64,000 bases of DNA from Methylomarinum sp. Ch1-1 (GCF_030717995.2 NZ_CP157743.1:558001-622000); one strand, 5' to 3'; positions 8,697-19,177 are shown, counted from the stretch's first letter. Notes: generated by a model not told the origin, from the letters alone. Program-made: numbers and translations.

Positions 8697-11600
8697 CTAT
8701 CCAAGTAAGCATTGAAGAATTGCATGCGCAGATCGCTCAGGATGGTGCTGTACCACTTGGCTCAATGCTTCAAGTCGAAGTTTATGCAAACGTTCGTGAT
8801 CATCAATCAACTCACATAACGTATCAAAAACTTCCTGGACGGACTCTGTATTAACAACTAATGCGTTTTCATAATGACGAGCAAAAGAATTCGCACCTCC
8901 AGCTATAGGAACAACCGCTACAGCACCGCACCCCATTGCTTCCATAGCGGTAAGCCCCATTGCCTGAAAATGAGACATATCAATAAAAATGTCAGTGCCG
9001 CTAAAAAGGCTCGCAATCTGCGAGGGCCGAAGTTGGCCATAATTTGTAATTTCATTAGAGTATTCACAGTGAGGCATCGACGGGCCATCTTTCTCAGCAC
9101 CAAAAATTGATATTTCAATGCGATCAGCGAATCGCGACATAAGCATCTCAAGCAGATGCATGGTTCCTTCTGGGTTCCTACGGGGTGAAGAAGGACGAAC
9201 CATTGCTACAACACGAATCGGATGACATTGTCTTTGAATAGAGTCCTGCTTCCATGGCCTGAAAAGATCCACATCATAGCTCGGACCGACAAGCGTAGGA
9301 AGCAAGCCTATATGGGAACTAACTTCCCGCTGGTTCCATTCAGTTTTAGTAAACAGCTTCATTCCAGGAATGAGAGTGTACGACTCTAGCGCCTTCTGGT
9401 ATTCAGTAGTTCCTTCAGCAAAAAAATATGGTTCAAAATCCTGTATGTAATATCCTAACACTGGAGATTCAGGAAGATTTACGATGGGCTGTAACCATTG
9501 AACTGAATGATTTGCAGTTGCTATTACTGCGTCAAAATTAGAAGCAATCACCGTAATTTCATCGGGAGAGTCAACATAAATTATAGACACATCTAAATTT
9601 GGGAAACTCTGTTCAAACGTTTTTCTATGCACAGATAGATTAACAAAAGATACATCAACCCCCATTCGCGCCATGGCACGCAATTCAGTTATCACGACAT
9701 TCGCACCACCACCGGCATACATAACTGGTAGGACAAACAGTAACCTTCGCCCTTCCCAGCGGGTGCGAGCATCTTTGATTAAAGCCTCTCGTTCAAACAT
9801 TATCTTGGCATGTGCACGATTTGAGGTTAGAACACGATCCAAACGGCATTGTTCAACCCCACTATTGATGATAGCGTGTCCATGCTTCTCGGCAAGTTTA
9901 AGATTCGCACGATCCGCCAATACCTTACGCTTTTCGTGACTATAACTTTTTGACTGCGCATGAAATACATACGCATTATCAGCCAAAGCAAGCTCCCAAC
10001 CAGCTTTTCGTGCACGGAGACAATAATCATTTTCTTCTCCGTAACCACGCCCGAAAGCTACTTCATCAAATATCCCAATTTGATCAATAACTTCACGACG
10101 AATCATTAAACAGAACCCATTTAAGAAACTCATTCTGGGATATACATGTGAAGAGTATTTAGCGATCAAGCCACTCATCTGCGAAACAGAAATTCCATCA
10201 GGTAGCGGATTAGTTGCCCAATCACCATTATCTTCGATTTCCGGAACTGACTGCCATGAGGCGGTGTTACTCAGAGGCCCTACAATACCTATACTAGAGG
10301 AAGATTCAGCGCAAACAACCAACTTTTCAATCCATCCAGGTGTCACAATCGTATCACTGTTCAGAAGTACGGCATAACCTCCTATAGATTCTCTAAGCCC
10401 CTGATTGGCTGCAAATGTATAACCGAGAGCAACATCATTACGTAATAGAGTAGCATTCTGTGAATTGCAAAAAGACTGAAGGTAAGCTTGGGTATCCTTA
10501 CGACTACCATCATCAACAATAATAAGACGACATATAGCTGGGGAATAGCGAATTACAGAGCTCAAGCACCGTTTAGCATCATCTAAGGCATTGTGTACAC
10601 AGACAATAATGTCTACTTCAGTTTTGAGGAGAAAATGCTGCCAAAATCGATAATCGACTGGCGCTACATCTTCGACGGAATCATTAGAAATAATTTGTTG
10701 ACCTTTTTGTGAAGATTTCTCAATCACACTCGGTATGATTGGACTTTTAGATAGATTCCATTGTGCAGATGCATGAGAGTAAGCCCTCAGTTGAGCAACA
10801 AAACCACCTAAGCCACCACATCGAAAAACTTCAACAGCTCGACTAAACATTTTCGTGGTTCCGTTAATAATTCCACCACGCTGATTAACGTACTGCCTGA
10901 CAAGTCTAAAAACATGCATACACAGATAAATCTGCCTTCTTATCCACCTTAGTGGCTTTGTAACCCTCAAAGAGTTTGAGTTCAAGAGATAAGTAATTTG
11001 GCTATTACGCTCTGTTACTGCTTGATTAAGACTGACTATCTGACTATCACGATCAGTAAGAGCCTTGTTTAGTTTGTTAATTTGGTCATCGCGATCGGTA
11101 AGAACATGGTTTAGTTTTTTTATTTGGTCATCGCGATCGGTAAGAACATGGTTTAGTTTTTTTATTTGCTCATCGCGATCGGCAAGAATATGGTTTAGTT
11201 TTTTTATTTGGTCATCGCGATCAACTAAAATTTGATTCAGGTTAGTTAATTCTTCAAGTCGTTGAATTAGTTCCTCATCGGGTGGAACTGATCGTACTGA
11301 CCAAAAATTCGACGATTGAGCAGGGAGCACTGCTTTGATCGAATAATCGATAAGCTCTTTTGGAGCACTTTCAGTTAACGCATCCTGTCCGCTAATAATC
11401 CTTTTGCCAAGTTTATTCAAAGCTGGAACAGATTTGCGGATCACACATATAGAGTTAGAGAACTCAATAGAATGAATATGTGACAGAGGTACATCATCGA
11501 ATGAAACACCATATTGATCAGAAAATCCAGCCAGTAAATCTTTACGTGGTCTATTTACTCCCCAATGCTCATAATTAATAACATCGGCTAATCTCTTAAA

Positions 11601-12092
11601 AAAAGTTAACGAAGAATATGGGTCAAACAATCCCCCTTCAAATTCCTGCCAATAACTACAGTGTAAATCCTCGACGACGAATAAACCACCATCATTGAGA
11701 TGAGAAAAATAACGAACAAAGGTTTTAACAATATCAGATGAGCAGTGTGAACCATCATCAATAATCAAATCATAAATAGGGGAATGTTCTAAAATGAGCG
11801 TTTCAGTCTCATCCAAGTTAGCATTACCAATTACTATTGCAATATGAGGATCTTCAAATTGGAGATGATGGCAATCAGGGTTGATATCACAACCAACTAG
11901 TTTCTCTATTTTATTAAAATATTGCGGCCATACCTCTAGAGATCCACCATTCTGGACACCAATTTCTAGCATTCGAATCGGAGTATTTCTATAATCCGAA
12001 AAAAGTCGGTCATACTCAGCAAGATAAAGCGACCATTTGTCGGATAACTTACCTTGATGTTCTTCAAAAATTTGTATTAACGATTTTTGCAT
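8697..12092 (-). CDS. Multidomain methyltransferase - coiled coil - GT2 - GT4 polysaccharide enzyme
   Basis: 1131 residues. Residues 1-220 form a class I SAM methyltransferase-like domain (MLEIGVQNGGS at 41-51, VGCDINPD at 66-73, IIDDGSH at 110-116). Residues 286-368 are six 14-residue repeats of the type NHVLTDRDDQIKKL, a predicted coiled coil. Residues 493-745 are a GT2 domain (VDIIVCVHNA, IIVDDGSR, LLNSDT). Residues 783-1131 are a GT4-like GT-B domain (PVMYAGGGANVV, and MGLTAMEAMGCGAVAVVP near 1060). The layout recalls O-antigen chain-terminating or multi-sugar polymerising enzymes whose coiled coil sets chain length together with an ABC exporter; this analogy to WbdA/WbdD is inference. 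Its start overlaps the wzt stop by one base. Confidence 0.85.
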   Translation of the reverse strand: MQKSLIQIFEEHQGKLSDKWSLYLAEYDRLFSDYRNTPIRMLEIGVQNGGSLEVWPQYFNKIEKLVGCDINPDCHHLQFEDPHIAIVIGNANLDETETLILEHSPIYDLIIDDGSHCSSDIVKTFVRYFSHLNDGGLFVVEDLHCSYWQEFEGGLFDPYSSLTFFKRLADVINYEHWGVNRPRKDLLAGFSDQYGVSFDDVPLSHIHSIEFSNSICVIRKSVPALNKLGKRIISGQDALTESAPKELIDYSIKAVLPAQSSNFWSVRSVPPDEELIQRLEELTNLNQILVDRDDQIKKLNHILADRDEQIKKLNHVLTDRDDQIKKLNHVLTDRDDQINKLNKALTDRDSQIVSLNQAVTERNSQITYLLNSNSLRVTKPLRWIRRQIYLCMHVFRLVRQYVNQRGGIINGTTKMFSRAVEVFRCGGLGGFVAQLRAYSHASAQWNLSKSPIIPSVIEKSSQKGQQIISNDSVEDVAPVDYRFWQHFLLKTEVDIIVCVHNALDDAKRCLSSVIRYSPAICRLIIVDDGSRKDTQAYLQSFCNSQNATLLRNDVALGYTFAANQGLRESIGGYAVLLNSDTIVTPGWIEKLVVCAESSSSIGIVGPLSNTASWQSVPEIEDNGDWATNPLPDGISVSQMSGLIAKYSSHVYPRMSFLNGFCLMIRREVIDQIGIFDEVAFGRGYGEENDYCLRARKAGWELALADNAYVFHAQSKSYSHEKRKVLADRANLKLAEKHGHAIINSGVEQCRLDRVLTSNRAHAKIMFEREALIKDARTRWEGRRLLFVLPVMYAGGGANVVITELRAMARMGVDVSFVNLSVHRKTFEQSFPNLDVSIIYVDSPDEITVIASNFDAVIATANHSVQWLQPIVNLPESPVLGYYIQDFEPYFFAEGTTEYQKALESYTLIPGMKLFTKTEWNQREVSSHIGLLPTLVGPSYDVDLFRPWKQDSIQRQCHPIRVVAMVRPSSPRRNPEGTMHLLEMLMSRFADRIEISIFGAEKDGPSMPHCEYSNEITNYGQLRPSQIASLFSGTDIFIDMSHFQAMGLTAMEAMGCGAVAVVPIAGGANSFARHYENALVVNTESVQEVFDTLCELIDDHERLHKLRLEALSQVVQHHPERSAHAILQCLLG
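10989..11237 (-). repeat. In-gene 42-bp tandem repeats (14-residue coiled-coil units)
   Basis: About six head-to-tail copies of a 42-bp unit encode residues 286-368 of the multidomain transferase. The inner copies, about 11078-11205, are almost identical at DNA level, which implies recent homogenisation. The unit is two heptads long, so gain or loss of a copy keeps frame and coiled-coil register. Confidence 0.9.
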
Positions 12093-13447
12093 TATTCTGC
12101 ACTCTTTAAAATCACTTCCTCAAATTGAATACCAACTAACCCATATCGAACCTTACTTGAGGATACATTCAGGATTAGGGCGTTATGCAGATAATGATGC
12201 TGTAAATTTTCATGGTGATCACCATCAGCTACTGAAGCCATAACCGCATATTCTCCATTAGGCAGCATTGGTAGCCGAAAAACGAACTCACCAATAAAGT
12301 GTTGCCCAGCTTGGATGGAACAAGGGTGGAGATCCGTAAATGACAGCGTATTTTCACCAAATAAATCCTGTCCCAATCTATCTCGGACAATAAAACCTAA
12401 AATGGGCTTAATCAATTCTTGATTCGCTTTAGCGTGGATTATTACTCGAACCCTTTCCCCACCATGAAAAACATTTTCAATCTGAGAGTCCAGTTTCTCA
12501 AAGTCAATAGCGATTATCTCTGCTGACTCAGTCTTCCACCCTTTAGCATAATCCATATTGTCTTGAACACTAAACGTTGCATGATAATCAATTTGCGCGG
12601 CTGTCTGATCAAGATAATCTGATTGAGCTTCTGTGGATTCAGACTGACTCTTTTCAGTACTATTCAGTTTCGCTGTGTCGCCATAGGTTGCTTGCAAAGT
12701 ATCCTGCAGGTAAGCCTCTGCAATTTTTTTTGCCTCTCCTAATTCTTGAACAATCCCATGGTGAATCCATACACCAGTCTCGCATAAATTCAGAATCGCG
12801 CCCATGTCATGACTCACAAATAACAAGGTACCCTTTTCCTGAAACCTCCGTATGTAGCGCATACACTTTTGAGTAAATACTGCATCACCTACTGCAAGAG
12901 CTTCATCTATCACCAAAATATCGGCATCAACATGAGCAATTACTGCAAACGCTAACCGAACCATCATACCGCTTGAATAAGTCTTGACGGGCTGATTTAT
13001 AAAGTCGCCAATATCAGCAAATTCAATTATGTCAGCGAAACGAGTATTTGTTTCTTCCATACTCAGACCAAGAACACTTGCATTCATGTAGACATTTTCA
13101 CGTCCTGTAAACTCCGGATTGAAGCCTGAACCCAGCTCCAAAAGAGCAGCAATACGTCCGTTAGTTTGAATGCTCCCACTTGTGGGATTAAGCGTCCCAC
13201 AAATCAACTGCAATAAAGTCGATTTACCACTACCATTACGTCCAATGATACCAATGGTTTCACCTTTATTTATCTCGAACGAAACATCCTTCAACGCCCA
13301 AAATTCACGAAAATACTGCTTTGGTTGTTTGCCTACCAAGCGTTGAAAACGAGGAAATATAGATTGTTTTAATCTATCATGAGGTTGGTCATAAATTTGA
13401 TAACATTTGCTCAGGTTTTCTACTTTAATGGCAATATCAGAGGACAT
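12092..13447 (-). CDS. wzt: ABC transporter ATPase of polysaccharide export (Wzt) with C-terminal sugar-binding domain
   Basis: I place the start at the ATG at 13447 (MSSDIAIKVENLSK) because it has an AAAGGG ribosome site; a longer frame to 13489 would run deeper into wzm. The protein is then 451 residues. Walker A GRNGSGKS is near residue 70, the signature is YSSGMMVRLAF and Walker B is ILVIDEALAVGD. A linker with repeated SE/STE residues leads to a beta-rich domain (about 290-451) resembling the Wzt C-terminal domain, which reads the capped end of the O-polysaccharide before export. The gene overlaps wzm by 11 bp. The adjacent multidomain methyltransferase/GT is the likely maker of that cap. 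Confidence 0.92.
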   Translation of the reverse strand: MSSDIAIKVENLSKCYQIYDQPHDRLKQSIFPRFQRLVGKQPKQYFREFWALKDVSFEINKGETIGIIGRNGSGKSTLLQLICGTLNPTSGSIQTNGRIAALLELGSGFNPEFTGRENVYMNASVLGLSMEETNTRFADIIEFADIGDFINQPVKTYSSGMMVRLAFAVIAHVDADILVIDEALAVGDAVFTQKCMRYIRRFQEKGTLLFVSHDMGAILNLCETGVWIHHGIVQELGEAKKIAEAYLQDTLQATYGDTAKLNSTEKSQSESTEAQSDYLDQTAAQIDYHATFSVQDNMDYAKGWKTESAEIIAIDFEKLDSQIENVFHGGERVRVIIHAKANQELIKPILGFIVRDRLGQDLFGENTLSFTDLHPCSIQAGQHFIGEFVFRLPMLPNGEYAVMASVADGDHHENLQHHYLHNALILNVSSSKVRYGLVGIQFEEVILKSAE

Positions 13448-14258
13448 CAGCAAATCCCTTTCTTGTTTTCTGAAACCAAACAAAGCCAAGCCATGCGACC
13501 AATATACCTACTGCCAACATAATTCCTACCTGTATAAAATCCGGATTTCCCCCAAAGATCAGAGTGTTACGACCATCCTCAATGATAAAGGTCAGCGGAT
13601 TAAATTTTAGCCACACTTGAAATTTTTCTGGAAGAGAACTGAGAGGATAAAACACCGGCGAGAGAAATAATAATATAGTCGTAAACATTCCGATAATTTG
13701 TCCGACATCACGAATATAGACTCCAAGGCCTGCCAAAAACCAAGCAAGTCCCATAGTAATTAAGGCTAACGGTAATAAAACCACCGGAAACCACAATACC
13801 GTCCACATTAACTGCTGAGCCAATATTAGTTGCGCTAACAGCAATACTAATAAACTGATAGATGTATGGAACAATGCCGAACCCAAAGCGACCCACGGCA
13901 AGATTTCCAACGGAAAAATGACCTTTTTAACGTAATTCACATTTGAAATAATCAAGCTAGGGGCTCGATTGATACACTCGGCGAACATGCCGTGAATAAT
14001 CATGCCGACAAAAAGCAATATCGCGAAATCGGTTTTGCTTTCCTCACCTCCAACACCCCAGCGCGCTTTAAATACCACAGAAAATACAAAAGTATAAATC
14101 GCCAACATTATAAGGGGATTAAAAAAAGACCAAGCTATTCCCATGATCGACCCACGATAGCGGCCAACGACTTCTCGTTTTGTCAAAGCAAAAATAAGAC
14201 TGCGATTACGCCAAAAACTGGCAACCATTTCCCGCGGAGAAATTTGAAACTGTTGCAT
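13437..14258 (-). CDS. wzm: ABC transporter permease of polysaccharide export (Wzm)
   Basis: 273 residues of the ABC-2 permease family with about six membrane segments. The N-terminal amphipathic stretch WRNRSLIFALTKREVVGRY and the RYRGSIMGIAWSFFNP motif are typical of TagG/RfbA/KpsM permeases. It forms the inner-membrane channel that, with Wzt, exports completed undecaprenyl-linked polysaccharide. Its start overlaps the rfbC stop by one base and its end overlaps wzt, so translation of the set is coupled. Confidence 0.92.
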   Translation of the reverse strand: MQQFQISPREMVASFWRNRSLIFALTKREVVGRYRGSIMGIAWSFFNPLIMLAIYTFVFSVVFKARWGVGGEESKTDFAILLFVGMIIHGMFAECINRAPSLIISNVNYVKKVIFPLEILPWVALGSALFHTSISLLVLLLAQLILAQQLMWTVLWFPVVLLPLALITMGLAWFLAGLGVYIRDVGQIIGMFTTILLFLSPVFYPLSSLPEKFQVWLKFNPLTFIIEDGRNTLIFGGNPDFIQVGIMLAVGILVAWLGFVWFQKTRKGFADVL

Positions 14259-14808
14259 TATTCAAATACTTCTGCTGTTTTAAAAGATTTACCTTGTTGA
14301 TCCTTGCCAGACAATTGCGGAATAATATTTTGTATGGGCCACTCAACCCCTATACTTACATCATCCCAAGCAATACATCTCTCAAATTCCGGGGCATAGT
14401 AATCTGTCGTTTTATAAAGAAATTCAGCCGTTTCGGACAAGGTAATAAACCCATGGGCAAAACCTTCCGGCACCCAAAGTTGCTTTTTGTTTTCTGCAGA
14501 AAGCGTAGCCCCAACCCATTTGCCGAATGTGGGCGAGCCTCTACGAATATCTACGGCCACATCGAACACCTCGCCTTGCACCACCCTTACGAGCTTGCCT
14601 TGCGATTTAGGCGGCAATTGGTAATGCAACCCTCTTAACACTCCTTTTTGCGATTTGGAATGATTGTCTTGGACAAACTGGCGTTTCAATCCTATGGCTT
14701 GCTCAAATGATTGCTGATTAAAGCTTTCGAAGAAAAACCCACGTTCGTCGCCAAATACATTGGGCATGAGCAAAAAAACATCTGGAATTTCAAGTCTCAT
14801 AATTTCCA

Positions 14809-14809
<1 letters not shown>
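14258..14809 (-). CDS. rfbC: dTDP-4-dehydrorhamnose 3,5-epimerase
   Basis: 183 residues, the normal family length. The cupin-fold markers are present: GFFFESFNQQSF near 25, FVQDNHSKSQKGVLRGLHYQ near 47-66 with the catalytic His-containing RGLHYQ, and VPEGFAHGF near 117. It epimerises C3 and C5 of dTDP-4-keto-6-deoxyglucose in dTDP-L-rhamnose synthesis. Start and stop overlap rfbA and wzm by one base each, so it is part of one polycistronic unit. Confidence 0.96.
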
Positions 14810-15693
<884 letters not shown>

Positions 15694-15696
15694 GAA

Positions 15697-16593
15697 TTAT
15701 TTCTCTAGGATTTCAGTAAGCATCCGAGCCACGCCCGATTGCCAGGAAGGAAGAGTCAAGTTGAAACTTTTTTCTAATTTACTGCTATTTAAGCAGGAAT
15801 TTTTGGGGCGTCGAGCCGGTGCTGGGAATTCACTCGAAGGTATTGCGCGTATCGCCTCAGGCAACACCTTAAGATCCATGCCCATTTCACGGGCGAAATT
15901 CAACACAAAGGCCGCATAACCATGCCATGAGACATCTCCAGCTGCAACCAAGTGATAAATCCCCTGTAGAGATGAATTTTTCCGAGCTGCGCGAATCGCA
16001 TGCGAGGTCACATCCGCTAACAATTCGCCTCCGGTAGGCGCTCCTACCTGATCATCAATCACCGACAGACCATCTCGCTCTTGGGCCAAGCGCAGCATGG
16101 TCTTGGCAAAATTATTGCCGCGCGCCGCGTAGACCCAGCTGGTGCGAAAGATAAGATGTTTGCAGCCCGAGTCGCGAATAGCCTCTTCGCCCGCCAGCTT
16201 GGTTTTTCCATATATATTTAGCGGGCTGGTTGCGTCGGCTTCCGTCCATGGCTTAGTGCCTCCGCCGTCAAAGACATAATCGGTTGAATAATGTATCAAC
16301 CAAGCGTCCGATAACGCTGCCTCATGAGCCAAGACGCCAGGAGCATCGGCATTGATCCTGTGCGCCAGCTGCGGTTCGCTTTCCGCCTTATCGACTGCGG
16401 TGTAAGCGGCAGCATTGACGATCACATCCGGTTTTACCTGTTTGATGGTATTCGATACCCCTTTGAGGTCGGTAAAATCACCACAAAGATCTGAACTATT
16501 CGATCCCAACGCAATCACTTGCCCTAGTGGTTGTAAACTGCGTTGCAACTCCCAGCCAACTTGACCATTTTTACCAAATAATAGAATTTTCAT
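15697..16593 (-). CDS. rfbD: dTDP-4-dehydrorhamnose reductase
   Basis: The frame opens at 16683, but the family start [16 protein letters not shown] begins at the ATG at 16593, which shares one base with the rfbB TAA (TAATG). The protein is then 298 residues, the normal length. GKNGQVG is the dinucleotide-binding loop, HYSTDYVFDG lies near 105 and the catalytic YGKTK-type Tyr-Lys pair (NIYGKTKLAGE) near 130. It catalyses the last step of dTDP-L-rhamnose synthesis. Confidence 0.96.
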   Translation of the reverse strand: MKILLFGKNGQVGWELQRSLQPLGQVIALGSNSSDLCGDFTDLKGVSNTIKQVKPDVIVNAAAYTAVDKAESEPQLAHRINADAPGVLAHEAALSDAWLIHYSTDYVFDGGGTKPWTEADATSPLNIYGKTKLAGEEAIRDSGCKHLIFRTSWVYAARGNNFAKTMLRLAQERDGLSVIDDQVGAPTGGELLADVTSHAIRAARKNSSLQGIYHLVAAGDVSWHGYAAFVLNFAREMGMDLKVLPEAIRAIPSSEFPAPARRPKNSCLNSSKLEKSFNLTLPSWQSGVARMLTEILEK

Positions 16594-17786
16594 TAACTGC
16601 GGTTTGCGTAATTCTTTTCGACCCAATCTCGATATACACCTGATTGCACATTGTCTATCCAGGCCGAATTCTCCAGGTACCATTGCAAAGTTTTGCGAAT
16701 GCCGGATTCAAAGGTTTCTTGTGGCGCCCAACCCAGTTCACGCTGGATCTTGCTGGCGTCGATGGCGTAGCGGCGGTCGTGGCCGGGACGGTCTGTGACA
16801 TGGGTAATCAAATCTGAGTATGAAGAGATTGCCGTGTCGCTATGCTCCTCGCAATGACGGTTTTTGGTGGTTGTCTGGGTTGCCGCGTCGCTATGACGTG
16901 AGCTTAACGGAACGAGCTCGTCCAGGATTTTGCAAATGGTTTTGACGACTTCGATGTTTTGCTTTTCGTTGTGGCCACCGATGTTGTAGGTTTCTCCTAC
17001 CTTGCCTTCGGTGACGACCTTATAGAGAGCACGAGCATGGTCTTCAACATATAGCCAGTCACGGATTTGATCGCCGTTGCCATACACTGGCAGTGGTTTA
17101 CCTTCCAGGGCGTTGAGTATCATCAACGGGATCAATTTTTCCGGGAAGTGATATGGGCCGTAGTTATTGGAGCAATTGGTTATGAGTACCGGCAGGCCGT
17201 AGGTACGCATCCAGGCACGGACCAGATGGTCGGAACTGGCCTTGCTGGCCGAGTATGGGCTGCTGGGTGCGTAGGCGGTTTGCTCGGTAAATAAGGGTAA
17301 TTTTTCACCCTCACCCCGCCCCTCTCCCATCGAGGGAGAGGGAGCATTCGCTTCATCAGGATGCGGGAGGTCGCCGTAGACTTCATCCGTAGAGATGTGA
17401 TGGAAACGGAAGCCTTGCCGACGGGTCGCTTCCAGGCTCTGCCAGTATTGGCGGGCGGCTTCCAGCAGGGTATAGGCGCCAACGATGTTGGTTTCGATGA
17501 AGGCTGCGGGGCCGTCGATGGAGCGATCTACGTGGCTTTCGGCAGCCAGGTGCATGATGGCATCCGGCTGATGCGCGACAAATACTTTCTCCAGCTCGGC
17601 ACGGTTGCAGACATCCACCTGCTCGAAGGCATAGCGGCTTGAGCTATCAACTTCACGCAGGTTTTCAAGGTTGCCTGCATAGGTAAGCTTGTCGACGTTA
17701 ACGACGCTATCCTGAGTATTCTGGATGATATGGCGGATAACGGCGGAGCCGATAAAGCCTGCACCGCCGGTGACAAGAAGTTTCAT
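16593..17786 (-). CDS. rfbB: dTDP-glucose 4,6-dehydratase carrying two repeat-derived in-frame insertions
   Basis: 397 residues, against about 350-360 usual for RfbB. GGAGFIGS at 7-14 binds [12 protein letters not shown] at 132-140 holds the catalytic Asp-Glu pair and YSASK at 178-182 the Tyr/Lys. Two stretches do not belong to the family. Residues about 147-162 ([16 protein letters not shown]) replace the usual short loop after DLPHPDE. Residues about 295-323 ([10 protein letters not shown]…[10 protein letters not shown]) sit before the conserved [13 protein letters not shown]. Both are translations of dispersed repeats. Motifs on both sides stay in frame, so the enzyme may still work. First gene of the rfb block, 74 bp after the FRG gene. 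Confidence 0.93.
   Translation of the reverse strand: MKLLVTGGAGFIGSAVIRHIIQNTQDSVVNVDKLTYAGNLENLREVDSSSRYAFEQVDVCNRAELEKVFVAHQPDAIMHLAAESHVDRSIDGPAAFIETNIVGAYTLLEAARQYWQSLEATRRQGFRFHHISTDEVYGDLPHPDEANAPSPSMGEGRGEGEKLPLFTEQTAYAPSSPYSASKASSDHLVRAWMRTYGLPVLITNCSNNYGPYHFPEKLIPLMILNALEGKPLPVYGNGDQIRDWLYVEDHARALYKVVTEGKVGETYNIGGHNEKQNIEVVKTICKILDELVPLSSRHSDAATQTTTKNRHCEEHSDTAISSYSDLITHVTDRPGHDRRYAIDASKIQRELGWAPQETFESGIRKTLQWYLENSAWIDNVQSGVYRDWVEKNYANRS
16818..16904. repeat. Dispersed repeat inserted in frame in rfbB (REP-like, RHCEEHSD type)
   Basis: Two partial copies of a sequence like TTGCCGCGTCGCTATG occur (about 16830-16860 and 16880-16900), one followed by CTCCTCGCAATGACGG. This is a widespread bacterial intergenic repeat whose translation reads RHCEEHSD. 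It encodes about 29 residues absent from normal RfbB. Confidence 0.75.
17304..17345. repeat. Dispersed palindromic repeat inserted in frame in rfbB
   Basis: The top strand reads CACCCTCACCCCGCCCCTC and then an imperfect inverted arm GAGGGAGAGGGAGC. This is a common proteobacterial intergenic palindrome. It encodes the extra residues [12 protein letters not shown] in the loop after the DEVYGDL motif. Confidence 0.75.
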
Positions 17787-17860
17787 ATTAGGCTTTGTAA
17801 GTATTTGTGGAAACCGGAAACCGGGTCTGGGTAAAAATTTTTTTCAAAATAGTCTTTTTT

Positions 17861-18817
17861 TCACTGTTCGAAGCGTGCCACAAAATACTCCGCCACTCGC
17901 TCCATCTCTGGATAGATATAGGGTCTGGTCACTCCCAATCTTTCCAGATCCTTCATTCTTATATCGGCGCTCAGCAGCACCTTGGTCATCTTAACGATCG
18001 GATAAAATAAGCGGTCAATACTCGAATTTAACCTGAGTTTACCATCGTGCATGTCAAGCACTGGAATGGCACTGTTAATATCGTACTCGTTGAGGCCGAA
18101 CAGGAGATAAGCGCCTTTCTGTCCGTGCAGACGATTATTGGTCAGCTTGGGCTTCACAAAGTGGATCGAAAGTAGGTGGTTGGGGTTGATTTTATGACTG
18201 AAGTAACCTTTCTCTTCTTTGATGTCATGCAACAAAAAGCCGGCGCTCCGCGTTTGGTTAAACTCCTCGATATCTGTTCTCAGATCCGTAGCATCACGGA
18301 GTAACGCACATTTGGATTTGTGCCCGGTGACACCATCATTGAGTGGTGACTTAACCAGGTTAGCAACAACGCTAACTGCATCTGAGTCGTAGTATTTGAC
18401 CTGTGCTTCGTCAATTTCGATAAGATAAACCACTGCCATGCTGTCGCAACCCTTTTTATCAAGCGCGAAATACAGCGCACTCAATATATCTTCGCTGAGG
18501 TCAAGCAAACGTGTTGGTGCGCGGTGGTGCTGCATACGGCTAAGCTTGTCGAATGCTGTCTTGTCGACACCGAACTCATGATCATTGAAGCGCTGCATCT
18601 CACGGTAGATCTTATCTTCGGCTTGGAGCCTTTTTTGCGAACGGTAAATGCTTGGCGTCAGCGCGTTGGCGCCGTGGTCTTCGTTTTCACCTCGGAAATA
18701 GACGCGGTTACCCTTATTGTGCCGCTTAAATCCCTCTACCACAGCGATCAGTTCGGAGATGTTTTTAACCTTTTCGACAGCTATCTGGTATTGCATTTGT
18801 ATCAAAGTTAGTATCAA
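17861..18817 (-). CDS. FRG-domain protein of unknown function
   Basis: 318 residues. RVYFRGENEDHGANALTPSIYR (split at about residues 37-58) is the Phe-Arg-Gly core of the FRG domain, followed by HHRAPTRLLDLSEDILSALYFA near 90-112. These are the two conserved blocks of the family. FRG proteins have no established biochemical function and are often found in mobile or defence-like contexts. The ATG at 18796 (MQYQIAVEKV) is an alternative start, because the first seven codons overlap a repeat that reads TATCAAAGG twice. It lies 74 bp upstream of rfbB in the same direction, so it may share the polysaccharide promoter. Confidence 0.8.
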   Translation of the reverse strand: MILTLIQMQYQIAVEKVKNISELIAVVEGFKRHNKGNRVYFRGENEDHGANALTPSIYRSQKRLQAEDKIYREMQRFNDHEFGVDKTAFDKLSRMQHHRAPTRLLDLSEDILSALYFALDKKGCDSMAVVYLIEIDEAQVKYYDSDAVSVVANLVKSPLNDGVTGHKSKCALLRDATDLRTDIEEFNQTRSAGFLLHDIKEEKGYFSHKINPNHLLSIHFVKPKLTNNRLHGQKGAYLLFGLNEYDINSAIPVLDMHDGKLRLNSSIDRLFYPIVKMTKVLLSADIRMKDLERLGVTRPYIYPEMERVAEYFVARFEQ

Positions 18818-18861
18818 AGGAGTATCAAAGGGGTCAGGCTCGATTGAAAATAGAATTTTCT

Positions 18862-18972
18862 TTATTCATAACGCCTACGACAAGACGATATATCTATTTC
18901 TTTTTTGCCTTCGTATATTGTATAGACCAACCTATCCTTTTAGTTAATTCTTCTGGACTTGTTGGTAAGCAT
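18862..18972 (-). pseudogene. Relic of a YoeB/Txe-like toxin
   Basis: Reading leftward, codons encode NKSRRIN, a stop (TAA at 18940-18942), then KDRLVYTIYEGKKEI and SSCRRRYE followed by the TAA at 18862. YoeB-type RNases end in SRRIN-x-x-x-RLVY…CRxHYE, so the stop probably replaces a Gln codon and the normal terminal HY is R-Y. The N-terminal part is absent or interrupted. No antitoxin is visible beside it. Confidence 0.55.
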
Positions 18973-19177
18973 GATCAGTTGCTAATAATGCTTGCCAAGT
19001 GCGTAAACCTTAGCTATAAGCTCCCGGCTATAATAGCTGAAGCCAGATAGCTATAGCCATCTGGCTGCCCTGCCCTACGCTCATGCTTAACAGATTTTTC
19101 AATACATAAGCCTTAGTTTTTAGCATTAGGAGATATCTCTCGCATTCAACATGGCTGTCGTTTTTTAATCTGACTTA

